Assembly: GCA_032821775.1 (NCBI GenBank)
Contig: JAVLRN010000010.1
Coordinates: 186,001-250,000, forward strand
Origin: Sanguinoderma infundibulare
Lineage: Eukaryota; Basidiomycota; Agaricomycetes; Polyporales; Polyporaceae
Length of the DNA: 64,000 nucleotides
Reading direction: 5' to 3'
The notes beneath the pieces were generated by a model. The model was not told the DNA's origin, ran no database searches, and saw only the letters and a program-made list of their open reading frames with translations. Both the position numbers and the translations under genes were made by a program. Positions 32,329-44,452 of this stretch are shown here, piece by piece. Numbering within the stretch: position 1 is the first letter of the stretch; every line of letters starts with the position of its first letter.

Positions 32329-35040
32329 CTAGTCGATCTTTTTGGCAGAGAACTGGGCAGAGAGAACCAAAGGTCAACGCTTTTCAACAAATTACTAAGC
32401 CGGAAGAGACGTACCATATTCACAACCGTGCCGTCGCTGAGCTTTTCCTTGCGTGGAATGAACTCGTATCCGAACCACTTCGGCACGACGCGCCACATCG
32501 CCCAGTAGAAGAAACCGAAGGCCATAACCCCGATACCGACGAGACAGTACCTGACGAAAGTCGTGTCAAAAGCGGCAAGGGTCCGTATGGCGGACAAGTG
32601 AACGTACAGGTAGTAAGGCAGCGGAGGTGTATCTCCTATCCCGTTCGCGGGTCGGAGGAAGGGTGCGATGAGCACTGCCGGGTAGACATCAGACAACGAA
32701 TGGGGCGAGAAATCTGAGCGTCAACATACAGAACGACGAGGCGGCCAAGAATATGACAGCGACTGGCCACCAAACTATCCAAGCACGGTTCAGCACGCGA
32801 AGTCAGGGAAGGACTCGTAAGCTCTACAAGTTGACGCAAACCTTTGAAGGGACGCGGTGCATCGGGCTTGTGATACCGAAGCCAAAGGAGACCGACGACG
32901 ACGAAGAAGTTGATGATCTGCTGCGGGTATCCTTCCACGTCGAGGATGAAGGGGTAGGCGACCGCCGGCGGAGGCCCGACGATGATGATAAGCTGATGGT
33001 GGCCAGACACTCCGGTGAGATTTGCAAGGGCAACGCTTCAACAGGACATCGACTTACAGACGGAATCAAGTGCATGATGAGGCCGAACAGAGGTGACTTG
33101 CCGGTGGGCCAGTTCGACGCCCAGAGCTTGTTGCTGAAGGGGAGAGGGATGCCCTCCTTCGCGAGCTCTTGGTTCACGCGAGACGCGGCAAATGACTAGA
33201 ATACGGATGCTTCGGTCATTGATGACCTGTTGAAAGGCTTCGGATGCGTACCTTGGTCATGACAAGCTACGGATTACATGGTCAGCATGCGCTCAATCAT
33301 CGTAAAGGAAATACTGACTCACCCTGCATCGAATACGGCCCAAAAAGCAGGACAACTTCATTAGCTGTGGTTTCCCGAGCCTGTGACATCTGGAACACTT
33401 ACCCAAGGCCGCTGCGATGCCCGTCAGGCAGGTGCGATTAATGGAGCAAGACGACGCAACGTACCTTAAGGCAACGCATACACTCAGTGCTTTCTGCGCC
33501 GCCGAGCCGAACACGTTGTGGCAGAACTGGCTGGCGACTGTAAGGCCGGAGTTCAGGATGTCTTCCTTCGTGACGGCGCTGTATTCAAGAGACGCCAATG
33601 CCGTCAGCGTTCAACGAATCTTGACCAACGGAATCAGGCCAATCAAGACTTACGCAAAGTATGCCACGTTGGCAAGGAGGTATAGTGTGGCGGTGATGCT
33701 GAGACCGAGCGGGGCGGAGACCTTGAGCGTCCTGATAGGGTCCTTGACGTTGTTCAAGACGTAGTTGACGTTCTGCCAGCCCCCGTACGCGTTGAGCACC
33801 TTGAACATGGCCGTCGCGTACTGCGATCCGCGTCAGCGACGCTAAACCCAACACGTCAAAATCGGAGAACACCTACGTCGTTGCCGCTGTGGGAGCTGCC
33901 AGCGAATGCGTCACGGAAGTTCGCACGCGGATTCTTGATGGACGTGCTCCCAGCCAGGACCGCCCAGCCTGTAACGGCGATGAAGACAAGGATAACGATC
34001 TTGAAGACAGTCAGACACTGAAGCAATGCATCCATTAAATATTAGCGCAAAGCGGACGATCGCTCTGTGTACTCACGTTCATTATCCATACGCCGAGCTT
34101 CGGGGTAAGACCGTGAACTAGAATCGCGAAGAACATCACTGCTCCCAGCACGTCAGCTGGATCATAACCCCATGAACTGACGAGATCAACTGACCTCCAA
34201 TCGCTATTCCACGGGTGACCCATTGTCCGGCAGGTTGGCCTGCAGTGATCAGGATGCTGTTGGTTGTCTTCAGTCCTGTGCTTGTTTGCGCTGCCAACCA
34301 CGCGACGTACTTCTCTGCGAATATCTAGATAGATATGTGACACAACGTCAGCCCTCCCCCTGCTAGCCGTCCGGTGCCGACTCCGCTCACAATGGCATTC
34401 TGGGACGTAAAAGCGAGCAGGATGGCGTTGGCGGCGAAGAGGACGGTGGCGAGGTACCTCGGTCTCCGGTACGCAGCCTCGAGGTACACCTTTTCGCCCC
34501 CGGAGCGCGGGAACATGGCGCCGAACTCGATCCAGATGCAGAGGCCGCAGAGCGAGATGACGAAGCCGAGCGCCCAGAGCATGAGGGACGCACCGATGGA
34601 CCCGACGGAACCCAGGATGGACGACGGGGTCGAGAAGACCGCCGTCCCGACCATCCGACCGACGCTGCATTAGAGAGAAGAGCGGTGAGATGTGGTCCAC
34701 TGATTTGGGGGATGAGTCGGAGCCAACTTACACGAGGAGCGTGCAGGTGAACATACCCATATGGCGGCCCATGCCGCCTGCCGCATCTGCCCGGCATCGT
34801 GAGCATCATTCGGAATATACGAGTAACCGAGAAGCAGTACGAACCTTCCTCTAGCGTTAGGTCGCCGGGGTTGAGACCTGGGTCGGCCGCGGTAGCAGGA
34901 TCCGCTTGCAGCTCCTCCGAAATGCTATCTCCGGCTGCTTTCTCCTTCACGTCTCCCTCCTTTTGAGATACGGTAGCCGCCGCTTCATCCGAGAATTTGT
35001 GCCTCCTCGAAGTGGGAGGTAACCTGTGAAGAGAAAACAT
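32329..35040 (-). CDS. Amino acid permease A, MUP1-like (methionine permease type)
   Basis: A multi-exon gene (first exons 35040-34845, 34786-34732, 34664-34391, 34324-34195, 34138-34077) of about 580 residues. After a cytosolic N-terminus (DPGLNPGDLTLEE) come MGRHMGMFTCTLL, VGRMVGTAVFSTPSSILGSV, LGFVISLCGLCIWIEFG and PRSGGEKVYLEAAYRRPRY. Next are RGIAIGGVMFFAILVHGLTP, VFKIVILVFIAVTGWAVLAG, YGGWQNVNYVLNNVKDP and a C-terminal block with PPAVAYPFILDVEGYPQQI and YCLVGIGVMAFGFFYWAMW, ending FSAKKID. Order and motifs fit the high-affinity methionine permease (MUP1/LAT) branch of the APC superfamily, with about twelve membrane segments, probably at the plasma membrane. Introns keep phase where checked. 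Its first 2.3 exons lie in the right inverted-repeat arm and are duplicated in truncated form at 13851. It is a paralogue of permease B at 47296-49950. Confidence 0.88.
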
Positions 35041-35975
35041 GGTGGGAGGGCCACTGGGAGCCGGCGGTCGAGGATGATGAGAGGATGCGTCGAGGGAGAA
35101 GGCAGATATAAATTGCCCAACGTGGTTGGAACAAAAGGGGGATGAGGATATTGAATCCGTTTTGACATCATCTATTTGAAGCAACGAAGGTCTACGTTGT
35201 GGGTCGTGGCACGTGTGGCAGTGAGCTTTCGCCAGATGGGTTCTGTCGGTACGATGACTGTGGATTGCTTTCTGCGAATTTTATGAGCGTAGCCGTTGTG
35301 GCAATATCAAAGTTAGCCGTACCTTCAGATAGACGGCTTGGTGTAGCGAAAACGTGAAGTCGGACCGCGCGACGCATCGAAGGTCTGAGAGCGAGTCAGC
35401 AAATCGTCACGGCTCTCATCACTGATTAACTACGCACCAACAGGAATAGTATAAGTTCCAGTGCTTCGGCCGGAGGCGTGTCCCAACGGCATGCCTATTG
35501 ATAGTTGCTCTGAGAGAAAACAGGATCCTGCGCGCCGACTGACAGCGTGAACCCGTGGAAGCGCCTGACATCTGGCATGGCCGACGGATATCCGTCATTC
35601 CACCCTGGAGCACACGACCGCACTCGTTAGAATGGATGGTCACGCCTCAATCCAGAACTCGAAGTGCACGATAATACATCTTTTGTTGTCCACAACGCAG
35701 ATAGAGATTGCGGTGCGCACAAAATCGCGACAACCAAAGGCATGTTCAAAAACATGTTTCCTGAGATACGCCACAAAATGAACAGAACTAAAGACGACGA
35801 TAGAAAGACAAACAGAACAAGAACGTATGGATGGGCGCACGACGACAATAGGAATGGCGGAACGACAGCGAGTTCAACAGGCACAGTCTAGCCAATACTC
35901 CGGCGTGTTGATGTCCTAGAAGATTGGAAAGCCGTTTATCAACAGCGAATTATGGGATAAAAGTGGGGCCACGCA

Positions 35976-36454
35976 CGACGCAGTGTTATCCCAATCCCGC
36001 CACACGACGCCTCGATTTGGTGCCCGAGAGACTTCATCTCCATGTCCAGCTTCGTCATAGCGCCATCGAACCCTACGACATCATCGATAGCGAGCCTGAC
36101 CGGCTTGGCGTTGCGGTTGTTGTGCACCGAGAGCATGCCGTGATAGGTGCCAGTGAATGGGCGCACCTGTTTCCCCGGCGCCCCCGACAAGTCCTCCAGA
36201 CGCCTGCGCACTACGTCTGCGACGTTGTGCTCCATAAAGTCGATACCGCTTGGGTCGTCGTATTGCGCCTGAGTGAGCTCACCGTACTTGAAGACCGTCT
36301 CCTAAAGGACTTTCTCACCACTGAACCAGAGGCAGATCTCGATATTGTGCTGCTAGTAGGGAAGGTTGCCATTATCTGCGGTCCACAAGCCGAAATGCTT
36401 CTTGGGGTCGAGGATCTTATGGGGATCGAACGCGTCAGATAGTCGGGCCCATTT
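35976..36454 (-). pseudogene. Pseudogene of the 46039-46875 family (right copy)
   Basis: Mirror image of 12437-12915, with the same two in-frame TAG stops and no difference noticed. It lies about 0.9 kb upstream of permease A, on the same strand. A smaller relic of the same family lies about 0.7 kb upstream of permease B at 50616-50816. Confidence 0.7.
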
Positions 36455-36735
36455 ATACGGACGAGCATGAGCGGGAGCCTCAAGCACTGAGGAGAGAGAA
36501 AGAGACTTGCCGCTTCGCGCACTTGCCGAGCACGGTCAGGGTAGCCCCATGGCTCCCCATTCCGCGGTTGCTTGGGCTCGTGAAGGCACCCATCGTGAGG
36601 GGGGTGTTTGCGTCACGAGGTTCGTAGTTTGAACATTGCGGCTGACGGAAGATACGAGCCAGGAGTGCAAGTGGACGTTGGAAGACCACCGTCGTGTACA
36701 AGTCGCAGAGTTACTCTGCGTTTGATCCGTCTGAG

Positions 36736-37249
36736 TCAGGAACAACTTGAGGGTGATACGACCTATAGACCAGAACCGACTTCAGCGACCCCGTTCCTAC
36801 AAACCAAGGTGTTAAACATACCTCTGAGCAAGGATTAAGCCATTGGGCAACATTGTCGCGGGATGGCCAGCGTAGGATGGGTGGCGTGACGTGGAGTTGA
36901 AGAATACAGTCATCTTGCGGTGTATAACTTGGTTCGACACCATTTTCGCCCTTCTGATGCCGGTCGAGTTAAGGATGGCTACGAATATAAAACACGGTAA
37001 ACGCACCTTGGCACATGAGGGACATGCTGCGCCTGGCCTCTGAACACAAGCTCTCACCTTAGCTGCGAATAATGAGACAGGGAACGAACACACCGAAATG
37101 AACCCATTCAGAACCCCAATGCTGGAATCCTGCTCTCCATTGTGGTATCCCAATACTGATCCTAGGCCGCCGCGTACGAGAGGACTGGATCGGAAAGGCC
37201 ATCCTACTATGGACTGCTTGCTCTCAACAAAGTGTAGTGCTGTCGTCAT
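36736..37249 (-). CDS. Candidate three-exon unknown protein (right copy)
   Basis: Exact mirror of 11642-12155, with the same doubtful three-exon model of 133 residues and the Cys-containing stretch GAACPSCAKKGENG. Because the two copies are identical they offer no evolutionary test of coding. Confidence 0.3.
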
Positions 37250-37825
37250 GATAAGCTGGATTGGGCATAGCGAAGAATAGCGAGCAGGACGAACGATAGA
37301 GCAGATCAAGAGCAGATGGCAGGTCCGAGTCGCTGGCGGGAGGTCGCTGGCACCCCAAACTCCGCCGCGCCAGCCAGACTCAGGGGAAACACGATCACGT
37401 GACATAAGTGGTTGTGGCTCGCAAGTTGCGCGACGCGACACGCCTGAAGTCATTGCTCATGAATGTCCCTCAATCATGGAATATTGCTTCAAATTATGCG
37501 GTGTTAGAGTGCTCATGGCAATGGATAGGCGCCAGTTGAAGTTGGTGCTCAGCCTCGTACAGAACCTCCGGATTAAAGGTCAAAATCAGCATATCATGCA
37601 TCCAATGTGGTGTCATGTCATCGATACAAGCGTCGAGGATGAGCAATAAGTTACACATAAGCCTGTGCCTAATGTAACGACGCGGGAAACTGTATATATG
37701 AGGGTGGTGAGTTAGAATCTACATCGTCAATACACGAAATACTCGCCAGTGCAGAAGTTAATCTCCAGACCTCCGGCTCGCATGAGCAAGCCCTCCGCGA
37801 GTCTTCATGAGCCTCTGTTTGCATT

Positions 37826-38125
37826 CTACCCATTCCCTCCAGCTATACCGGGAATATCAGTGCCTATCCGTTCAACATCGTAGGGGCTCCAAGACTTACC
37901 AAGTGTGCTGTAACTTGATAGACAACTTTTTGCTAGTGGTTTGACCGTATCGTTGACTAGACAATTGGACGGGGATCTATCTCACGTTAGAACTTGTATG
38001 ACGAGATTGATGAGCGTACGGGTCACATACTTCGGCGCCCCCGACTGTATGTTCCCTGGCTGACTGGACGAAGAGTTTTGGGCCAAAGAGGCCGTGGATG
38101 CTTGCTGAGACTCAGGTTGGGGCAT
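37826..38125 (-). CDS. Small spliced protein of unknown function, 62 aa (right copy)
   Basis: Mirror of 10766-11065 with the same three exons (38125-38031, 37976-37900, 37842-37826), the same introns and the TATAAAA box at 38182-38188. The encoded 62-residue Gln/Ser-rich protein has two cysteines and is identical to the left copy as far as I can see. Confidence 0.5.
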
Positions 38126-38181
38126 GGCTCGAAGAGAATGGAAAGTGAGGAGTACAGTCCTCCGAGAGAGAGTTGGTGTCT

Positions 38182-38188
38182 TTTTATA
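38182..38188 (-). promoter_or_regulatory. TATA box (TATAAAA), right copy
   Basis: Mirror of 10703-10709, 57 bp upstream of the ATG at 38125. Confidence 0.6.
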
Positions 38189-41100
38189 CAGTGTTGTAGC
38201 GCATTTTCATGGTCAAGCGAGGGGGAGGTTAACAATTCCGGAACACTCACCGACAAAGCGGCAGCACAGGTTCTCTCTTTGTTTCTGCCGAAACCCCTGA
38301 CTCGCAAGCGGAACAGACATGTCAGTGTTTCCCTGAAAACTTTTGTAGAGTATACTATTGCATCTCTCCCTTCATCCTCGGGAAATCTGTGTACTTAGAA
38401 TTTGGGTTCCAGTCTCGTAGGAGCTGTCCTTGGCCTGAGCATGGCACTCGAATACTTGGGCCATAAACAGGCTTTCTGAGCACTTAAATTAGCAAAAATT
38501 TGGAAGAGTGATGATGCTCAGCTTTGAGAGTGTAGCGCGCCGCTTGGCTGCATGAAATGGAGGGTATTGTGCTGTCAGCGTGGATGGGCGCCTTGCTTTT
38601 GCCACAGCCAGCAGCCGCATGCTCCGGCATGTCTCCCCCAGTCGCTAAGACACCTACAGCATGTGTCAGTCATAATGCCATCAAAATGGAGCATAACAAT
38701 CACTTCCCAGACACGAGGCAAATGACGGCTTGTGGAACGCTTTTTCGAAGCGTCCGATCGTGACTGACACCGTGGATACGCCTTGAGCATCGTAAAGCGT
38801 CGCGCCCGCCGCCTAGCTTCGGCCTCATTGATGTTGTCTTCTTCCATGACAGAGATTGTAAAGCGGTCAGCCAAAAGGCCAAAGCTCACGTTTGTGCGTG
38901 GGTCATTGTCCCTCACCGAGGTCGCCGTGGGCTTTGTGCCAGCCACCGGCCCAGGCGGGCCTTCGGAGCGGTCTCAAGCGCCCGGACTGGTTGACCTCCG
39001 ATACTGGCATGGCCATCGACTCGTAGTTAATGGTCGCACCTTGTGCCATTCCTTCAGGGTAGGAATATACTTGAGGTTGTAGGAAGGCAGTCCTTCATAG
39101 GATAGATAAAATTGAGCAAGTAGCGTTCAAGATGACGAGCCGGGCTCCGAACTTACCTCAACTTGCCACTGGGACTGGCATCAATTTCCCGAGACCACTT
39201 GCAGTAACTGGGCACACGAATGCCCTTGCATAATTGTAGAACCCGTCTTCGCCGTAGTAATATTTTAGGAGCTTGACTGGAGTGCTGGGCGGAATTTTAT
39301 GTCCTGTTCCTCGACGCGGTCCTACGGCCATGGTGGTTACTTATACCCTGGTGCTCGACCTGCAGCATATCCACCTATCATGCATGCGTGCATGCCGTAT
39401 CCTGAGGACATATCAGCTTAGTACATTAAAGAAAATATCACTCACCATGGTCATCGATCTTGCTTCCGACTCTCGACGTGATCCATGCATTTGGCCATCG
39501 GTGACCCGCATGTGATCAATGTTCGAGGTCAGAGCATACGCTTGTGGTCCCGGCTTCAGAAGTGAATTATTCGCCATAAGTGCCTTCGCTTGTATTCCGC
39601 GACGATTCGGCACCCATCTCTTGCGAGGAGGGTGCTTGCGTCGTTTGCATTATTCCCGAAATCTTGCACCCGTGACTAGAGATGTTCCGCGGCCTGATTC
39701 TTTGGATCGGTTGAACGTGCAGAAAAGATGCTAGCCGTTACTAGAGGAGAGCAATAGTCCTCGACGAACTACGAAGATATTCTTCGTTCGCTTGCTTGGT
39801 GTTGAAAGAGTGGGTTGTCGTTTCGTGTTCCTTCGTCCTCGCCGTTCGTGTTGAGGCCTTAGCTTGGAACCATGTAACCGCTCTTGTAGTCGTGGATGGA
39901 GTCAATGATGGGCTCGAACATTGGCGGCGAAGCGTGTAATGTGATCAGCACATGTTCCACCATGAGCAGGTTCACCCGTCGTCCACATTGCCGTCTGCGT
40001 GACGCCTCGATAGGGGCCGTGGTTGTCGAGTAGTGGCCAAGCACTTGCTGTCCAATTGCGATCCTCTTCATTGAACGCCTGATTATCGGAGCTTTGCCAC
40101 TTCGCAGGAGGTAAGACCGCGATACGACGTCGTAGTGGGACATTGAGAAGACAGCAGCCTGGCGGTTCGGGGTCGCCGACGTCGAGGATAACCGCGGTTG
40201 CCGCTCTTAATGCCCTCGTGGTTGGGGTTCGTCGACGTTGAGGGTACCTGTCGTTGCCGCTCTTCGTATGCGCATCCAGGACGACATGGTGTATGTGGAG
40301 CTTGGACGCGTCATCGTTGTTTCCGAGTGGGTCGAGATAGTGGTGGCAGCGGGGTGGGTTGCGAGAGGCGATGTGGTCGAGTGGTGGTGGCCGTTTGAAT
40401 GGGCTCGGAGACGGAAGCTGAAGTCACGCGTGGCCCAGGGTCGTTCGAGTGTGGCGGAAAGGGTGACGACGAAGCCAGCTCAGCGGTGGTAGTGGTGGAT
40501 GGGTGTTGGGACGTTGTTGGCTGTGGTGCGCGGCATGAAAGGGCGAGATGTGGTGGGGAGGAAACGACGGGGGCGTGGCAGCAGAACGTAGGCGGCTGAC
40601 GTACCTGTAGGCGTTGTGGTGCGAGCGATGTGGCGCGTCGTCGAGATGGCTCCAGCGCGAAGAAGGCGGAGCGAGGAGGCGGGAAGAGGGTTGGGGAGGC
40701 TGACCGGCGGAGAGGCTGACGCTGGGATGGCGTGCGATGTGGAGTGAGGGAAAAGCAGTGAGGACGCAGCAGAGGCTGGCAGGGAGTCGATGGAAGGGAA
40801 GAAAGGAGGAATGACCGATGGTTGGTATTTATCAGGAACCTGCGCGTGCCACCGCGGGCCGTTCCGGTGCCTATGTAGAGGCGCAAGCAACGGTTTGTTT
40901 TCTATTTACCTGATATGTCTGGAAGAGAGCCGAGGCTTTGATTGTCAAGCGTTGTCCAAGCGGAATAGAGCGGTGCTCAAACACGAGTACCGTGATCAAC
41001 TTCCAACCGGCGGCTAGCCCGAGAAGCCTCGAGGATCTCTACCTCTTGTCCGTCTCGGTAACATCTTTGGGACCTAAGCAACAATAAGCAACAAGGGAGA

Positions 41101-41412
41101 TAGTAGTCCCAGGAGGAGGCTGAAACCATAAGCGTTCGCGCAGGGATGATTGCCACCAAGGATACAGAACCTGGAACATGCATCCTTCTGGCGGGTGGGC
41201 TCCCGCGACAAGAACCCCGAGAAACGGACTCCCACGCATTCACGGAAAATGCATTGCCAGGAGACATTTATTGTGTGCCTATATAACGCTGACCACCGAA
41301 AGCACTGACCATCAGCCGACAGATCGCGGTGACAACACCTGAGCCACTCGCACCTTATGATACAAGACATTACAATAAGACGTTCCCCCTCCCTCATCCA
41401 CATTCCGTGGCC
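38189..41412. other. Long gene-poor stretch inside the right arm
   Basis: Mirror of 7479-10702, including the 56-bp tandem repeat (40152-40263) and the unassigned ORFs. No difference from the left arm was noticed and no gene is supported. Confidence 0.5.
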
Positions 41413-42736
41413 CTACAATTTTGCAGAGATGTTCTCGGCCAATCCACCGTCCCGCTCACGCTCCTTCTCCAGCTTGTCCCTCGCCCGTCGAGCCTCAAGC
41501 GCCTTCCCAACCCGGCTCGCGTTCGGCCTGTTGAGCTGCTTCGAGATCCACGAGCCGACCTCCGCGATCTTTTTCAAGTCCCCTGGCGCATGGAAACGAC
41601 TACCCTGAAGAGCGTAAAGGACGTCCTCGGTGGCAACGTTTCCAGTGGCCCCGGGGGAGTAGGGGCAACCGCCGAGGCCACCCACGGAGGAGTCGAAGGT
41701 GCGGAGGCCGTAGTCGAGCGAGGTCAGAATGTTGGACACGCCCATGCCGAACGTATCATGATAGTGGCCCTGTCAACGGTATGTCAGGACATTTTGGAAT
41801 GAGAACTACTGTGCAGGGAAGATAAGACGCACGGCGAGCAGGGAGGGGGAGATGTCGCTGCCACCGCCGATGACGGTCTCGAGCAGCTTTCCGACCGTCG
41901 TCGGGTTCCCAGTCCCGACTGTGTCGCCTAGGCTGACCTCGTAGCAGCCCATCTCGAGGAGGGATTTGGTGACGTCTCGGACTTTGACAGGGTCGACCCT
42001 ACCGGAGTATGGGCAGTCGACCACGACGCTCACATACCTGCGCTAGTTGTTGGTGACCGATGGAACACAACTGAATAAGATGTTTGGAACTCACCCGCGA
42101 ACACGGAGACCCTCTTTCTCGGCACGTTGGGTCACGGTCTTCAAGCGCGCGAGGGATTCTTCAATCGTGCAATTCGTATTTGCCTTGCAGAATGCGTCTG
42201 ACGCAGCGGTGAAGATGGCGATCTCGTCCGTATAAGGAACTTCGCCCTTCGGTTGCCGAGCAAGAAGATCGAGAAGGATTTCCAATCCCTTGACATTGGG
42301 AACGAGAACAGGATAGTGTAGTCCTTTCCGCCGTTGCATCTTCTTGAGGACGTCCGCGGTTCCTGCCATCTAACACTGACATGAGTTTCTGTACACGCTC
42401 GGCTCAGTGCGGTAACACTGCAGCGTCTCAAATCCGCTTTGCTCCTGTCCATTCTATCCCTCTCCAAAAATTCATGCATGGCACTTGCGACTCACCTGAG
42501 GTACATTTCGGGCTCACGAAGCTGCCGGACTCGATGATGTCCATACCAGCCTCTGTGAGGCGGTTGACCAGTTCCGCCTTCACTTGGGGCGGGATAACTG
42601 CCGACTCGTTCTGCAGACCATCCCGAGGTCCTACTTCGACGATTCGGACGCGCTCGCGGGCTTCCGTCGCATATGCGCACGCAGCAAAAGCGGAGCGAGA
42701 CCTCAGCAAAGAGCGGGCAGCGTGTTTGGCGATCAT
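41413..42736 (-). pseudogene. Hydroxymethylglutaryl-CoA lyase, frameshifted copy
   Basis: This matches the intact gene at 6068-7478 with the same exon layout (exon 1 at 42736-42496, exon 2 from 42369). Near the end of exon 1 the left copy reads CCGAAATGGGTACCTCAG, whereas this copy reads CCGAAATGTACCTCAG, a 2-bp deletion. The frame is lost straight after SFVSPK, before the rest of the catalytic domain, and the normal GTGAGT donor no longer joins in phase. Intron 1 is 126 bp instead of 211 bp. Exons 2-4 remain open, with two substitutions noticed in exon 2. Unless a sequencing error explains the 2 bp, the product would lack everything after about residue 78. Confidence 0.85.
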
Positions 42737-42969
42737 GGTTGTCTGAGGTGTCGTTTACCAGTCCGAGCGTGATGTCAGGAAACGTTCATGAAGTCTGCTG
42801 TCGGTGAGGAGCTCCGACGGACACCACGGAGCTATATCTGTGAGGGGGTCATGGGAAGAAACATCATGTCCCTGGGCGCCGTCTATGACGTTGAGAGCGC
42901 CTTCGGCAGCACCCAGTGACCCACCTCTTCTGTTCCCCACCATCATCACTGTCTGGCTGAGTCTTCCCA
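42737..42969. promoter_or_regulatory. Divergent promoter, right copy
   Basis: A 233-bp spacer between the frameshifted HMG-CoA lyase copy and the DMAC1-like gene, diverged from 5834-6067 by substitutions and small indels. Confidence 0.45.
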
Positions 42970-43273
42970 ATGTCCTCATCGCAGTCAGCTTTACAGTCAG
43001 ACAGCGTTGGCGAGCCCTTTAGAGAGAACCCTGTGGCGGAAGCTATTTCGACACAGGCGGAATATCAAGATTGTCTGGCCTGTCGTATCATCGGAACGGG
43101 AGCTCTGGCTGGAGTCGGGATATATGCGCTCAGCATGTCTCGGGCGCGTGCTCCAGGGTCGATGATGGGGAAGAGGGTAATGGCAGGGGTCGGAGTAGGT
43201 GAGTAACCTCGAGTTTTATACCCGACTTTCGTCACACTGAGATTGAGGATATACGAGGTTTTCTGATCGGTAG
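42970..43273 (+). CDS. DMAC1/DUF4536-like small mitochondrial protein (right copy)
   Basis: Two exons (42970-43198 and 43248-43273) with a 49-bp intron encode 84 residues, in the same structure as 5530-5833. Differences from the left copy include Lys-to-Glu and Gly-to-Arg changes in the N-terminus and Gly-to-Ser in the membrane segment. The DCLACR motif and both hydrophobic stretches are kept and the frame stays open. It therefore appears to survive although its divergent partner is broken. Confidence 0.6.
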
Positions 43274-44245
43274 TTACTTCCGTTGGACGAAGTAATCTAC
43301 AGTTGGACGGATGCTCGTGCTTGCATCTCCTCATGCATACGTTGTGACGATAGAGATCTCTGGTGGATCATGGTGACTTGGTACGTGCTTCATTGGTTTG
43401 GCTTGAGTGCGCGGACATAGACCTGGTTTCCAGCGTGCAAGTTTTGTCGTGTCCAGTTTCTGAAAAGTAATAGTAGGGCGAACCCTCATTGTTTCCGTCA
43501 GTGGACAACTCCACGGCCAACAGGTTGCTGAGCCAGTATGTACCTTTGGCGGTACTCCTACCAGCTCTACCTTGGCGGATAACCCCGAGGCGTCTACTCC
43601 GTCATCCTCCACTCGCCCGACGACTCAATATAGGCGCTTCTATCTCCGAGTTATGGGGTGAAGGTTAGGAAAGGCTTGTTCCGTTGCATTGTTTTGGGTG
43701 AGTAGCAGAGACTTCGAATGGGCACGGTCCGGGAATCCTTACGTTTGCGTCTTCAGAGCGCACGGCAACCCCATCTTCCCCTTCCCAGCCCACGACTCGA
43801 CTCACCTCCCGCTCCCTTCGCGGTGCTCTCAGACCGTCTACCTGGGCTGACCCCCTCCCACGTGCACCTGGCCGACCCGATCCTCCCTCCGACCCGCCGC
43901 CGGTCCCAAGAGCCTCTCGGAGTGGTGCATGCTGCAGATGTGCTTTCCTGTGCGTGATGGCGATAACTTGCGCTTCGGGACGCTCAAGCAGAACCCATCC
44001 CTCCCGTCGAACGGTGGCTTGCTCGCGCTCTTACGGCGTGCGAACGTCGAGTACAAGCGGAAGGGTGCCTTCCGGACCGTAGCGTCTTGTGCATTCCTCA
44101 GTGTTTACGTCGGGGGATTACAGGCGGACGGTTGGGGCGAATGTCGTGGAAGCGTATAGGCCACTGTCCTTCTCGGTGAGCTGCGGTGAGCACGCTTGTA
44201 GTCGCGATTGGGTGGCGCACGAGGGCATCTGTTAGCAATGCATTC

Positions 44246-44452
44246 CAGCTGTTTTCATCTCGATAGACACCTTGCGCGTTTTCTGCGCACGGGCAGACTT
44301 TCGATTTCAGCATCCGAAAGGCAGTGGGCGCCGAGCCTTCGACCCCGACCTGACTCCCCCACCGGTTCCCACACACTGCGTCAAGGTTGAAGAATATGAT
44401 CCTCCTGTGTGTGAAAACGCGCGCGAGGTATCTCTCGATATGAAAACAGCTG
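44246..44452. repeat. Imperfect inverted repeat (about 40-bp arms)
   Basis: The left arm (44246-44283) starts CAGCTGTTTTCATCTCGATA. The right arm (44413-44452), read in reverse, starts CAGCTGTTTTCATATCGAGA, and both arms end GCGCGTTTTC. Translated outwards they give related peptides, CFHLDRHLARF and CFHIERYLARV, so two inverted copies of one short coding sequence face each other over about 130 bp. Confidence 0.65.

Larger units (their letters stand above)
34644..43500 (-). repeat. Right arm of the large inverted duplication
   Basis: Reverse-complement partner of 5295-14247. The inner edge falls inside permease A exon 3, and the gene continues uninterrupted beyond it, so this arm keeps the original context at that end. 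The outer edge at 43500 leads into unrelated decayed sequence. It is 96 bp shorter than the left arm, mainly from 85 bp missing in HMG-CoA lyase intron 1 and a 2-bp exon deletion. Confidence 0.95.
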
